From the NCBI GenBank assembly GCA_022574265.1, contig JACZSI010000001.1:1-42489 (forward strand): a stretch of 42,489 nucleotides of DNA, read 5' to 3'. The DNA comes from Chloroflexota bacterium. GTDB lineage: Bacteria > Chloroflexota > Dehalococcoidia > Lucifugimonadales > Australimonadaceae. Both the position numbers and the translations under genes were made by a program. Within the stretch, counting starts at the first letter, position 1. Each line of letters starts with the position of its first letter. Shown here in pieces: positions 32,552 to 39,221 of the stretch. The notes under the pieces were generated by a model. That model searched no databases and was not told the DNA's origin. It saw nothing but the letters and a program-made list of their open reading frames with translations.

Positions 32552-32586
32552 CGGTCTGGTCCTCCGGTGCGTGGTTGGGGGGGGGG

Positions 32587-33858
32587 CTAGGTCCCGGACT
32601 CCCAGCTGGCGAGGTAGGCCGCCTGCTCTTCGGTGAGCTCGTCCATCGCGATGCCCATGGCCGCGAGCTTGAGCGCGGCGACGTTGTCGTCGATCGCGCG
32701 TGGCACGTCGTAGACGTCAGGCTTCATCGTCGCGGCGTTCTTCGCGATGTACTCGGCGCAGAGCGCCTGGTTCGCGAAGCTCATGTCCATCACCGCGGAC
32801 GGATGGCCCTCCGCGGCCGAGAGGTTCACGAGCCGGCCCTCCGCGAGCAGGTTGATCCGCCGGCCGTCGCTCATGGTGTAGCGCTCGACCATCGGACGCA
32901 CCCTGGTCTTGTCCGTCGACAGGTCGTCGAGCGCGTCGATGTTCACCTCGACGTTGAAGTGGCCGCTGTTGGCGACCACCGCGTCGTCCTTCATGAGCTG
33001 GAAGTGCTGTGCGTCGAGGGCGTGCTTGCCGCCGGTCACGGTGATGAAGACGTCGCCCTGGGGGGCTGCTTCCTCCATCGACATCACGCGGTGGCCGTCC
33101 ATCACGGCCTCGAGAGCGCGTATCGGGTTGATCTCGGTGACGATGACCTGCGAGCCCATGCCGCGCGCGCGCATCGCGATGCCGCGCCCGCACCATCCGT
33201 AGCCCGCGATCACGACGGTCTTGCCTGCCCACAGCAGGTTCGTGGCGCGCGTGATGCCGTCGAGCGTGCTCTGGCCCGTGCCGTAGCGGTTGTCGAAGAG
33301 GTGCTTCGTGTCGGCCTCGTTGACGGCGACGATGGGGTAGCGCAGCTTGCCGGCCTCGGCCATGCTGCGGAGGCGGACCACGCCCGTCGTCGTCTCCTCC
33401 GTGCCGCCGATCACGCCCCCGAGCACGTCCTGGCGCTCGGTGTGCAGCTTCGCCACGAGGTCCGCGCCGTCGTCCATCGTCATCTGTGGCTTGGCGTCGA
33501 GCGCCGCGTTGAGGTGGGCGTAGTACGTGTCGTTGTCCTCGCCCTTGATCGCGTACGTTGGTATGTCGTGGGCGACGGCGAGGGCCGCGGCGACGGGGTC
33601 CTGCGTCGAGAGCGGGTTGCTGGCGCACATCGTGACGCTCGCGCCGCCCGCCTTGAGGGCCACGGCCAGGTTCGCCGTCTCCGACGTCACGTGGAGGCAG
33701 GCCGAGAGGGCGATCCCTTCGAGGGGGCGCTCCTTCGCGAACCGCTCCGCGATCAGGCGGAGGACGGGCATCTCACGGTCGGCCCATGCGATGAGCCGGA
33801 GGCCTTCATCGGCCAGGCCGGCGTCCTTGATATCCCCGAGCTTCCCCTCTGGCTGCAC
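32587..33858 (-). CDS. ahcY: S-adenosylhomocysteine hydrolase
   Basis: A 423-residue NAD-dependent enzyme that splits S-adenosylhomocysteine into adenosine and homocysteine. It shows the substrate segments HVTSETANL and GGTEETTTGV, NEADTKHLFDNRYGTGQS, the Rossmann motif IAGYGWCGRG (218-227) and NSGHFNVEV. It ends YLASWESGT without the HYRY C-terminus of eukaryotic and many proteobacterial enzymes, so it resembles the archaeal/thermophilic form. ATG 33858 follows the rhodanese stop by 21 bases. A run of ten G residues lies just after its stop. Confidence 0.97.
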   Translation of the reverse strand: MQPEGKLGDIKDAGLADEGLRLIAWADREMPVLRLIAERFAKERPLEGIALSACLHVTSETANLAVALKAGGASVTMCASNPLSTQDPVAAALAVAHDIPTYAIKGEDNDTYYAHLNAALDAKPQMTMDDGADLVAKLHTERQDVLGGVIGGTEETTTGVVRLRSMAEAGKLRYPIVAVNEADTKHLFDNRYGTGQSTLDGITRATNLLWAGKTVVIAGYGWCGRGIAMRARGMGSQVIVTEINPIRALEAVMDGHRVMSMEEAAPQGDVFITVTGGKHALDAQHFQLMKDDAVVANSGHFNVEVNIDALDDLSTDKTRVRPMVERYTMSDGRRINLLAEGRLVNLSAAEGHPSAVMDMSFANQALCAEYIAKNAATMKPDVYDVPRAIDDNVAALKLAAMGIAMDELTEEQAAYLASWESGT

Positions 33859-33879
33859 GTTGGTCTCCCCTCAGTTCGG

Positions 33880-34233
33880 TTAGTCGCCCACGTCAGTGGG
33901 CAGGCCGGCGCTGATCCAGACCGGCGTGCCTTCTTCGACGTTGTAGAGACGCTCCTTGTCGAAGCCGAGCGCGGCCGCCATCTCGGCGGCCAGGCCGCTG
34001 CGGACACCGGCGGCGCAGATGAACAAAAGGTCGATGTCCTTGGGCAGCTCCGCCTCCGCCCGCTCCGCCACGTCGTCCACGGGGATGTGGACGGCGCCGC
34101 TCGCGTGGCCGCCGACCCACTCGTCGGGCCGGCGCACGTCGACGACGAGCGCACCCGCCTGCTGCATCTCGTGCGCTTCCTGCACGGAGATGCGCCGGTA
34201 CGGCTCCCCAGGCTCCTGCCGGCCGTGTGCCAT
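33880..34233 (-). CDS. Rhodanese-like sulfurtransferase
   Basis: A 117-residue single-domain rhodanese. LVVDVRRPDEWVGGHASGAVHIP is the typical CDC25/rhodanese entry, here cited from 29 to 51, and the active-site loop ICAAGVRSG carries Cys73, which would hold the persulfide. It ends with the usual P-V-W-I-S-A-G-L-P-T. ATG 34233 has GGAGGAAAAACC upstream; the frame is open farther upstream through the riboswitch but that part is RNA. It is the first gene behind the SAM-I switch, suggesting a role in sulfur handling linked to methionine/SAM status. The sulfur donor and acceptor are unknown. Confidence 0.9.
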   Translation of the reverse strand: MAHGRQEPGEPYRRISVQEAHEMQQAGALVVDVRRPDEWVGGHASGAVHIPVDDVAERAEAELPKDIDLLFICAAGVRSGLAAEMAAALGFDKERLYNVEEGTPVWISAGLPTDVGD

Positions 34234-34290
34234 GGTTTTTCCTCCGCCTCCGCCGTCGAGCGGGGGCCTGTTTCGGGTCGTGCGGGCGTC

Positions 34291-34325
34291 AAAAAAGCGA
34301 CTTCCCGGTACGAGAAGCCACTCGC
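34291..34325 (-). terminator. Intrinsic terminator of the SAM-I riboswitch
   Basis: On the minus strand GCGA..CTTCTC pairs with GGGAAG-TCGC around a GTACC loop, with a four-base bulge, and is followed at once by six T residues. It lies ten bases after the aptamer and 57 bases before the rhodanese ATG. This is the usual expression platform: SAM binding should favour termination. Confidence 0.8.
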
Positions 34326-34335
34326 GCTTCCTCTG

Positions 34336-34461
34336 CTCATCTCCCAGACCGACCTGATCGGTCTGCCGGACTTGGCACCGTATCGCATGGGCCGTGAGGC
34401 CGTTGCATGCGACCGGTTGCCGGGCTTCGTAGGGCCGGGTCCCTCCGCCGCTCTCGATGAG
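34336..34461 (-). ncRNA. SAM-I (S-box) riboswitch aptamer
   Basis: P1 is CTCATC (34461-34456) paired with GATGAG (34341-34336). Between them the conserved S-box core is present: GAGAGCGGCGGAGGGACC, then GGCCCTACGAAGCCCGGCAACC in parts, a CGCATG..CATGCG P3 arm, GGTGCCAAGTCCGGCAGA, and a P4 hairpin CAGACCGA..TCGGTCTG. These match the SAM-I consensus at nearly every invariant position. With the promoter at 34489-34517 and the terminator at 34291-34325 it should turn the rhodanese-ahcY-metK-mutase operon off when SAM is plentiful. Confidence 0.95.
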
Positions 34462-34488
34462 ACGCGCTATTCGGTTGCTGTTGCCCCA

Positions 34489-34517
34489 ATCGTATTGGCG
34501 CCCCAAACGCCTGTCAA
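34489..34517 (-). promoter_or_regulatory. Sigma-70-type promoter of the SAM-riboswitch operon
   Basis: The minus strand reads TTGACA (34517-34512), a 17-base spacer and TACGAT (34494-34489). Transcription would start near 34482, about 20 bases before the aptamer. A covarying hairpin element (34520-34542) sits two bases upstream of the -35. Confidence 0.8.
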
Positions 34518-34519
34518 CA

Positions 34520-34542
34520 CAAGGGCACGGCCCCTGACCCAT
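34520..34542 (-). repeat. Covarying hairpin element, copy 3 (upstream of the SAM-riboswitch promoter)
   Basis: On the minus strand ATGGGT is followed by CAGGGGC-CGT-GCCCTTG, a 7-bp stem with one G-T pair. It is in the same orientation as the downstream operon, like the other copies. Confidence 0.75.
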
Positions 34543-34671
34543 GCGGCTCGTTCCAGCTCCCCCACCGCCGCCGCCGAAGGCGGGCCAGCTCCCTCACCTC
34601 GATCCTCTCCCCCAGCGTGGGGCTAGGGGGAGGAACGGGAGCGCGGCGGGCCACTGCGGATCGGATGGGGT

Positions 34672-34776
34672 GTGCAGAGGGGCAACGCCCCTCTGCCGGG
34701 GGCACGGGGGTGTCCCCCGTGGCGGCTTTCATTCCCCCTTCCGGGCCGGAAGGGGGCTAGGGGGATGGTCGAAACG
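34672..34776. repeat. Long dispersed repeat, copy A
   Basis: About 105 bases made of successive palindromes: GTGCAGAGGGGC..GCCCCTCTGC, GCCGGGGGCACGGGGGTGTC with its complement, and CCCCCTTCC..GGAAGGGGG, ending ATGGTCGAAACG. An inverted copy lies at 42336-42442. It occupies part of the gene-free stretch 34543-34830, which also holds a CTCTCCCCC-AGCGT-GGGGCTAGGGGGAG palindrome near 34605-34633. Confidence 0.8.
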
Positions 34777-34830
34777 TCTGGGGGGGCGCCGACACCGCCG
34801 ATAGCGGGCGGAGGTCCTGGGGAGAGCGCC

Positions 34831-35868
34831 CTAGCTGCTTGGCAGCAGGTCCCCGAGGTCGCCCAGCTGGGAGAGATCGAAGTCGCACGTGCCCAGCGCG
34901 CCGAACTCCGCCAGGGTCGGCAGGCGCTGGCCAGTCGCGATCTCGTTGAGCGCCTCCTCGCCGAGTGCCTCGCGCAGGCACTGGACCACTGCGAGCAGCT
35001 CCGGGTCGAGCTCGGACAGGTCGGGCGGCGTCAGTGGCGGAACGGGGCCTTGCGAGTCACCTGCATCGGGCGTGCCGCCCGACCCCGCCCCGTCGCCGTC
35101 GCTCGATCCGCCCCCGCTCAGGTCGATGCCGCACTCGAGTACGACCGGAATCAGGTTGGGGGGAAGGTTCTCGAGGCCACCCTCGGTGATGCCTTGGAGC
35201 ATGCCGATGACCTCCGAGAGGTCGAGCCGCTGCATCACGCAGCGGATGTCCTGGAGCGTCGCCGCGCCGGGCGCGCCGAGGAAGCGGCCCGCGTCGATGC
35301 GAGAGGCCTCGTCGTCGTCCAGGCAGAGCAGCAGACCGAGCGCCGCGCTCATCAGCGGTGCGGCCTGCTCCGTGGTGACGTCGCCCGCCACGACGAGCCC
35401 GCTGACGTCGACGCCTTCGTACGTGGCGCGGATGCAGGCCTCGGTCTCCGCGCTGAGCCCCCCCGCCTCGGCCGCGACAGCCCCGACGGCGAGGCTGACG
35501 ATGGTGTCCCTGGTGAAGCAGGCGGTCGGGAAGTCCGCGCCGAGCTCCTCGGGCAGCTGGACGACCGGCAGATCGAGCAGCGCTTCGTAGCGCTCGGCCG
35601 TGAAGCTTTCGCGCACGCACACAGCCTCGGACTCGAGGAGCGCGCCGATGAGGTCGCGCACGAGCGTGTCGCCGTCGATGCGCAGCAGCGCGACGGCCGA
35701 CGGCACCGGGGTTGGCGTCGGCGTGGGTGTTGGCGTCGGCGTGGGCGTCGGGGTCGCCGTCGGACTGCTGCCGCACGCGCCGACGATGGCCAGCAGCAGC
35801 ACGAGGAGGACCGGCAGCACTGCCGCGCGCAGTGATATCGAGCGTGGGGCTGCGGCCGTGGGTGGCAT
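34831..35868 (-). CDS. Cys-rich lipoprotein with a Thr-Pro linker
   Basis: A 345-residue protein of unknown function. Residues 15-32 are a hydrophobic signal ending in the lipobox V-G-A-C (Cys32), so it is probably a lipid-anchored surface protein. A (Thr-Pro)n linker of about 16 residues follows, encoded by a hexamer-like DNA repeat. The rest is mostly helical and has eight widely spaced cysteines in similar contexts (EAVCVRE, TEACIRA, IRCVMQRL, VVQCLREALGEEAL), suggesting repeated two-helix units held by disulfides. ATG 35868 has AGGAG six bases upstream; a GTG at 35901 is less likely. No enzymatic motif was seen. Confidence 0.8.
   Translation of the reverse strand: MPPTAAAPRSISLRAAVLPVLLVLLLAIVGACGSSPTATPTPTPTPTPTPTPTPVPSAVALLRIDGDTLVRDLIGALLESEAVCVRESFTAERYEALLDLPVVQLPEELGADFPTACFTRDTIVSLAVGAVAAEAGGLSAETEACIRATYEGVDVSGLVVAGDVTTEQAAPLMSAALGLLLCLDDDEASRIDAGRFLGAPGAATLQDIRCVMQRLDLSEVIGMLQGITEGGLENLPPNLIPVVLECGIDLSGGGSSDGDGAGSGGTPDAGDSQGPVPPLTPPDLSELDPELLAVVQCLREALGEEALNEIATGQRLPTLAEFGALGTCDFDLSQLGDLGDLLPSS
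35709..35755. repeat. Short tandem repeat encoding the Thr-Pro linker
   Basis: Imperfect GGCGTC/GGTGTT-type hexamers inside the lipoprotein gene, which give alternating Thr-Pro on the minus strand. Length changes here would lengthen or shorten the linker in frame. Confidence 0.7.
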
Positions 35869-35903
35869 GTGGACTCCTGCTGAGCGTGTTCGAGACGCCA
35901 CTA

Positions 35904-35932
35904 AGTATCCAGGCGGCCGCCGGTGCCCGCAA
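35904..35932 (-). promoter_or_regulatory. Possible promoter of the lipoprotein gene
   Basis: TTGCGG (35932-35927), a 17-base spacer and GATACT (35909-35904) on the minus strand, 35 bases before the ATG. The -10 matches four of six consensus bases and the -35 three. Confidence 0.35.
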
Positions 35933-35999
35933 CCGGCTTCGGTACAGGGTCGGGGACATCTTGGGCGCAGGCGAGGGGCCGGGATGCCTCAGCGGCGGC

Positions 36000-36005
36000 T
36001 AGAAT
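36000..36005 (+). promoter_or_regulatory. Possible -10 box giving a leaderless recF transcript
   Basis: TAGAAT lies six bases before the recF GTG. No ribosome site and no clear -35 were found. The spacing would place the transcription start at or next to the start codon. Confidence 0.4.
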
Positions 36006-36011
36006 GCGCTT

Positions 36012-37160
36012 GTGGAGCTGACGTCGCTCTCCCTGACCAACTTCCGGTCCTTCCGCGCGCTGGAGCTCACGCTGGACCGCGGCCTCACCGTGCTCGCGGG
36101 CGAGAACGCGCAGGGCAAGAGCAACCTGCTCGAGGCCGTCTACCTGCTCGCCATCGGCAAGTCGCAGCGCGCGGCGGTCGAGCGCGAGCTCGTGAGCTGG
36201 GAAACCGCCGAGGCGGGAGGCTATGCGATCGTCGCCGCGACCGTGCGGCGCGCCGTAGACTCCGTGGAGCTACGGCTCGGACTCGACTGCGGTGGCGGGC
36301 GGACGAATACAGTGATCAAGCGCATCCGCGTGAACGGCGTGCCCAAGCGGGCCTCGGACCTGGTCGGCGTGCTCAGCGCCGTGCTGTTCTCGGCGTCCGA
36401 CATCGACTTGGCCTACGGCGCGCCCCAGGGACGCCGCCGCTATCTGGACGTGCTGCTCTCCCAGACCACCCGCCGCTACGTCCACGGTCTCCAGCGCTAC
36501 CTGCGCGTGCTCGGCCAGCGCAACGCCGTCCTTCGCGCCATGCGCGACGGCCGCGCGGGCGAGGACGAGCTCGCCGCGTGGGACCCCGGGCTGTGCGAGG
36601 AGGGCGCGGCGGTGCTCGCGGCGCGTCACGAAGCCATGCAGCGGCTGGCCCCGCTGGCCGTCGAGGCGTTCGAGCGGCTGTCGGGCACCGGCCCCGCTTT
36701 GGCGGTCGACTACGTGGCGACGGTCGGGCCGCACGAGGCGGGCGCCGCGCCGACGCCGGAGGCGTTCGCTGCCGCGCTGGAGCGCTCGCGCCGCCGGGAG
36801 CGCGCCGCCGGCATGACGCTCGTCGGACCGCACCGGGACGACATCCGCCTCGCGCTCGACGGCGTGGAGGCCGCCAAGCATGCCTCGCGCGGCCAGGCGC
36901 GCCTCGTGGCGCTGGCGCTGCGCCTCGCCGAAGCACGGCTCCTCGACGAGCGCCGCGGCGACCCGCCGGTGATCCTGCTCGACGACATCCTCTCCGAGCT
37001 CGACGAGCGGCGCCGGGGCCTCGTGCTGGAGGAGGCGCTGGGCTACCCGCAGGTGCTCCTCACCACCGCCGAGACGGCGCTCGTGCCGCCCTCGGGCCTG
37101 GCTGCGGCGCGTTTGCTGCGCGTGGTGGACGGCCAGGTGTTGGAGGAGGTGACCGCCTGA
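36012..37160 (+). CDS. recF: DNA replication and repair protein RecF
   Basis: A 382-residue SMC-like ATPase that helps load RecA at gaps. The start LTSLSLTNFRSFRALEL, Walker A GENAQGKS (30-37), LVGPHRDDI, the signature SRGQARLVALAL and Walker B VILLDDILSELD are all typical. GTG 36012 has no Shine-Dalgarno sequence, and a TAGAAT box six bases upstream suggests a leaderless mRNA. recF usually sits with dnaA-dnaN-gyrB; here its neighbours are a lipoprotein and an ABC exporter, so it is detached from the origin cluster. Its stop overlaps the next gene by three bases. Confidence 0.94.
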   Translation: MELTSLSLTNFRSFRALELTLDRGLTVLAGENAQGKSNLLEAVYLLAIGKSQRAAVERELVSWETAEAGGYAIVAATVRRAVDSVELRLGLDCGGGRTNTVIKRIRVNGVPKRASDLVGVLSAVLFSASDIDLAYGAPQGRRRYLDVLLSQTTRRYVHGLQRYLRVLGQRNAVLRAMRDGRAGEDELAAWDPGLCEEGAAVLAARHEAMQRLAPLAVEAFERLSGTGPALAVDYVATVGPHEAGAAPTPEAFAAALERSRRRERAAGMTLVGPHRDDIRLALDGVEAAKHASRGQARLVALALRLAEARLLDERRGDPPVILLDDILSELDERRRGLVLEEALGYPQVLLTTAETALVPPSGLAAARLLRVVDGQVLEEVTA

Positions 37161-38068
37161 GCGAGGCCATCCTGCTCCGCGGCGTGAGAAAGGCCTTCGG
37201 CGACGTCCAGGCGCTTGATGGCGTCGACTTCGCCGTGGAGCGTGGCGAGGTCTTCGGCTTCCTGGGGCCCAACGGCGCGGGCAAGACCACGACCATCCGG
37301 ATCCTGACGGCGTTCATCCGCGCGCAGGCCGGCGAGGCGCGGGTGCTTGGCCTCGACGCCTGGCGCGACGCCGTGGAGATCAAGCGGCGGACCGGCTTCC
37401 TGCCGGATATCGTGAGCATCGGCTCCGGGTTCACGGGAGCGGCGTTCCTCGGCTACATCGCGCGCCTGCGGGGGTTCTCCGGCGCGCCGCCGCGCCAGCG
37501 CGAGCTGCTCGACCGCCTCGAGCTGCCGCGCAGCGCCCTGGCCAGGCGCGTCAAGGGCTACTCCACGGGCATGGCGAAGAAGCTCGCTCTGGTCCAGGCG
37601 ATGCAGCACGACCCGGAGCTGCTCATCATGGACGAGCCGACCGAGGCGCTGGACCCGCTGATGCGCCAGGTGCTCTTCGGCATCATGCGCGAGGCGCGCG
37701 CGCGGGGGGTGACGGTGTTCATGTCCTCGCACAACCTCGCGGACGTCGAGGAGATCTGCGAGCGCGTGGCGCTGATCCGCGGCGGGCGCATCGTCAAGAT
37801 GGGCTCGGTAGAGGCGCTGCGCGAGGGCCGCGCACGCACGATGGTCGTCGAGCTCCGCGAGCCGTTCGACGGCGACATCGACGTGGGCGGCGCAGAGGTG
37901 GTCTCGCGCGACGGCAACACGCTGCGCCTCGCGGTGAGCGGCGACGTGAACGACGTGCTCCGGGCCCTCGCGCGCTACGACGTGGCCGACCTGGTCTACG
38001 AGCGCCTCAGCCTGGACGAGCTGTTCCTGGGCTATTACGCCGGTGACGGCGAGGCCTCCGGTGCGTAG
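37157..38068 (+). CDS. ABC transporter ATP-binding protein, probable CTG start
   Basis: A 303-residue ATPase of the ABC-2 export/drug-resistance group. Walker A is GPNGAGKT (37-44), the signature YSTGM (135-139), Walker B LLIMDE (155-160) and the switch His192. The frame is open far upstream, but homology starts at AILLRGVRKAF, and no ATG, GTG or TTG fits. CTG 37157 lies five bases after a near-perfect GGAGGAGGTGA and overlaps the recF stop (CTGA). The C-terminal 90 residues form an accessory domain. It pairs with the permease downstream. Substrate unknown. Confidence 0.9.
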   Translation: MSEAILLRGVRKAFGDVQALDGVDFAVERGEVFGFLGPNGAGKTTTIRILTAFIRAQAGEARVLGLDAWRDAVEIKRRTGFLPDIVSIGSGFTGAAFLGYIARLRGFSGAPPRQRELLDRLELPRSALARRVKGYSTGMAKKLALVQAMQHDPELLIMDEPTEALDPLMRQVLFGIMREARARGVTVFMSSHNLADVEEICERVALIRGGRIVKMGSVEALREGRARTMVVELREPFDGDIDVGGAEVVSRDGNTLRLAVSGDVNDVLRALARYDVADLVYERLSLDELFLGYYAGDGEASGA

Positions 38069-38861
38069 CGTCTTCTGGCAGAGCTTGCGCAGCTATCGCA
38101 CCAGCCTCGGCGTCGTCTCGGCCGCCCTGTTCGGCATCAGCGTCGTCCTCGTGCTCACCTTCGAGGCGTTCGGCGGCATCGAGGGGTTCGAGGAGCTGTT
38201 GAAGCTCCTGCCGGAGGGCATGCGCGCGATGCTCAAGGCGCAGGGCGGCTTCGCGAGCGACGCCACGGGGTATATCGGCATGCAGTACCGGCACCCCTTC
38301 TATCTGCTCTCGACCTCCGGCTTCGTCATCGCCATGGCCGCGGGCGCGGTCGCGCGCGAGATCGAGCGCAGCACGGCGCTCATGCTGCTCGCCGTCCCGC
38401 TCGCGCGGTGGCGCTACCTCGCGGCGAAGATCGCGAGCATGGTCGTGGCCGTCGTCGTGCTGCTCGTTGCCGTCTGGGCCGGCACGGGAGCCGGGGTCGC
38501 GGTCACGGGCCTCGGCGGCGTCGACATGCTGAGCTTGCTGCTGGTGCTCGTGAACCTGCTGGCGCTCGCGCTGGCGATCGGCGGCATCGCGACGCTGCTG
38601 TCGTCGCTCTCAAGCGACGGTGGCCACGTCGTCTCGGTGGCGGCGGGGACGGCGGCGGCGATGTTCTTCGGCGACTTCCTTGCCACGATCTGGAGTCCGG
38701 CCGAGCTCGTGGGCTACGTGTCCCTGTACCACTACTACGACCCGCTCGGCGTCACGCAGAGCGGCCTGCCGGTGCGGGACCTGGCGGTCCTCCTCGGCGT
38801 CGCCGCCGCGGGCTTCGGCGCGGCGCTCGTGGCGTTCCAGCGCCGGGACCTCGCGGCGTAG
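38061..38861 (+). CDS. ABC-2 type permease
   Basis: A 266-residue membrane protein with about six segments, beginning VFWQSLRSYRTSLGVVSAAL and ending in a basic R-R-D-L-A-A. An ALMLLAVPLARWRYLAAKI segment after the second helix is typical of ABC-2 permeases. GTG 38061 has GAGG six bases upstream; GTG 38043 is also possible. It overlaps the ATPase gene by eight bases and forms the exporter with it. Confidence 0.88.
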   Translation: MRSVFWQSLRSYRTSLGVVSAALFGISVVLVLTFEAFGGIEGFEELLKLLPEGMRAMLKAQGGFASDATGYIGMQYRHPFYLLSTSGFVIAMAAGAVAREIERSTALMLLAVPLARWRYLAAKIASMVVAVVVLLVAVWAGTGAGVAVTGLGGVDMLSLLLVLVNLLALALAIGGIATLLSSLSSDGGHVVSVAAGTAAAMFFGDFLATIWSPAELVGYVSLYHYYDPLGVTQSGLPVRDLAVLLGVAAAGFGAALVAFQRRDLAA

Positions 38862-38870
38862 GGCGCCGCC

Positions 38871-39182
38871 TCACGCCACCTTCCAGTTCTCGACCTCCGC
38901 GTACTCGATCATGCCGTTCATCGTGCGCTCCCACTTGGAGAAGGCGTCCGCGGCGGCCTGGTTCCCCGCGACGAGCGCCTCCATGTCCAGCTCCGCCATG
39001 CTCTCGACCTCCCACTCCCAGACCACGCGGTCGGTGCGGCCGCTCTGGTGGTCCGTCAGGATGCGCTGCTTGAGCGCCATGCCGTGCTGGGCCGTGATCT
39101 TGCCGAACTCGCGCAGGTGCGCGACGAGCGGCCCCGCCTGCCCCACCTTCGCGTAGAACGTCCGCCGGTTGATGATTGCCAT
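38871..39182 (-). CDS. Small dimeric alpha/beta-barrel-like protein
   Basis: A 103-residue protein without signal or membrane segment. The pattern of a beta strand (NRRTFYAKVG), a helix (LVAHLREFGKIT), a second strand (KQRILTDHQSG), DRVVWEWEVESM and a final helix recalls NIPSNAP or ABM-type dimeric barrels. Function unknown. ATG 39182 has AGGAGG eight bases upstream. It follows gatA by 39 bases in the same direction and may be cotranscribed with gatC-gatA. Confidence 0.7.
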   Translation of the reverse strand: MAIINRRTFYAKVGQAGPLVAHLREFGKITAQHGMALKQRILTDHQSGRTDRVVWEWEVESMAELDMEALVAGNQAAADAFSKWERTMNGMIEYAEVENWKVA

Positions 39183-39221
39183 CGTGTCCCTCCTCTTCGT
39201 GTTGGTGTTCGCGCCCGCAGC

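Noticed and set aside
32521..34626. A 701-codon plus-strand frame over ahcY and the riboswitch
   Set aside because: It is the shadow of ahcY and rhodanese and crosses the SAM-I aptamer. No family resemblance.
34543..34671. A gene in the stretch between the SAM-riboswitch operon and the long repeat
   Set aside because: Short frames here have no ribosome site and are broken by palindromes such as CTCTCCCCC-AGCGT-GGGGCTAGGGGGAG; I see only repeat DNA.
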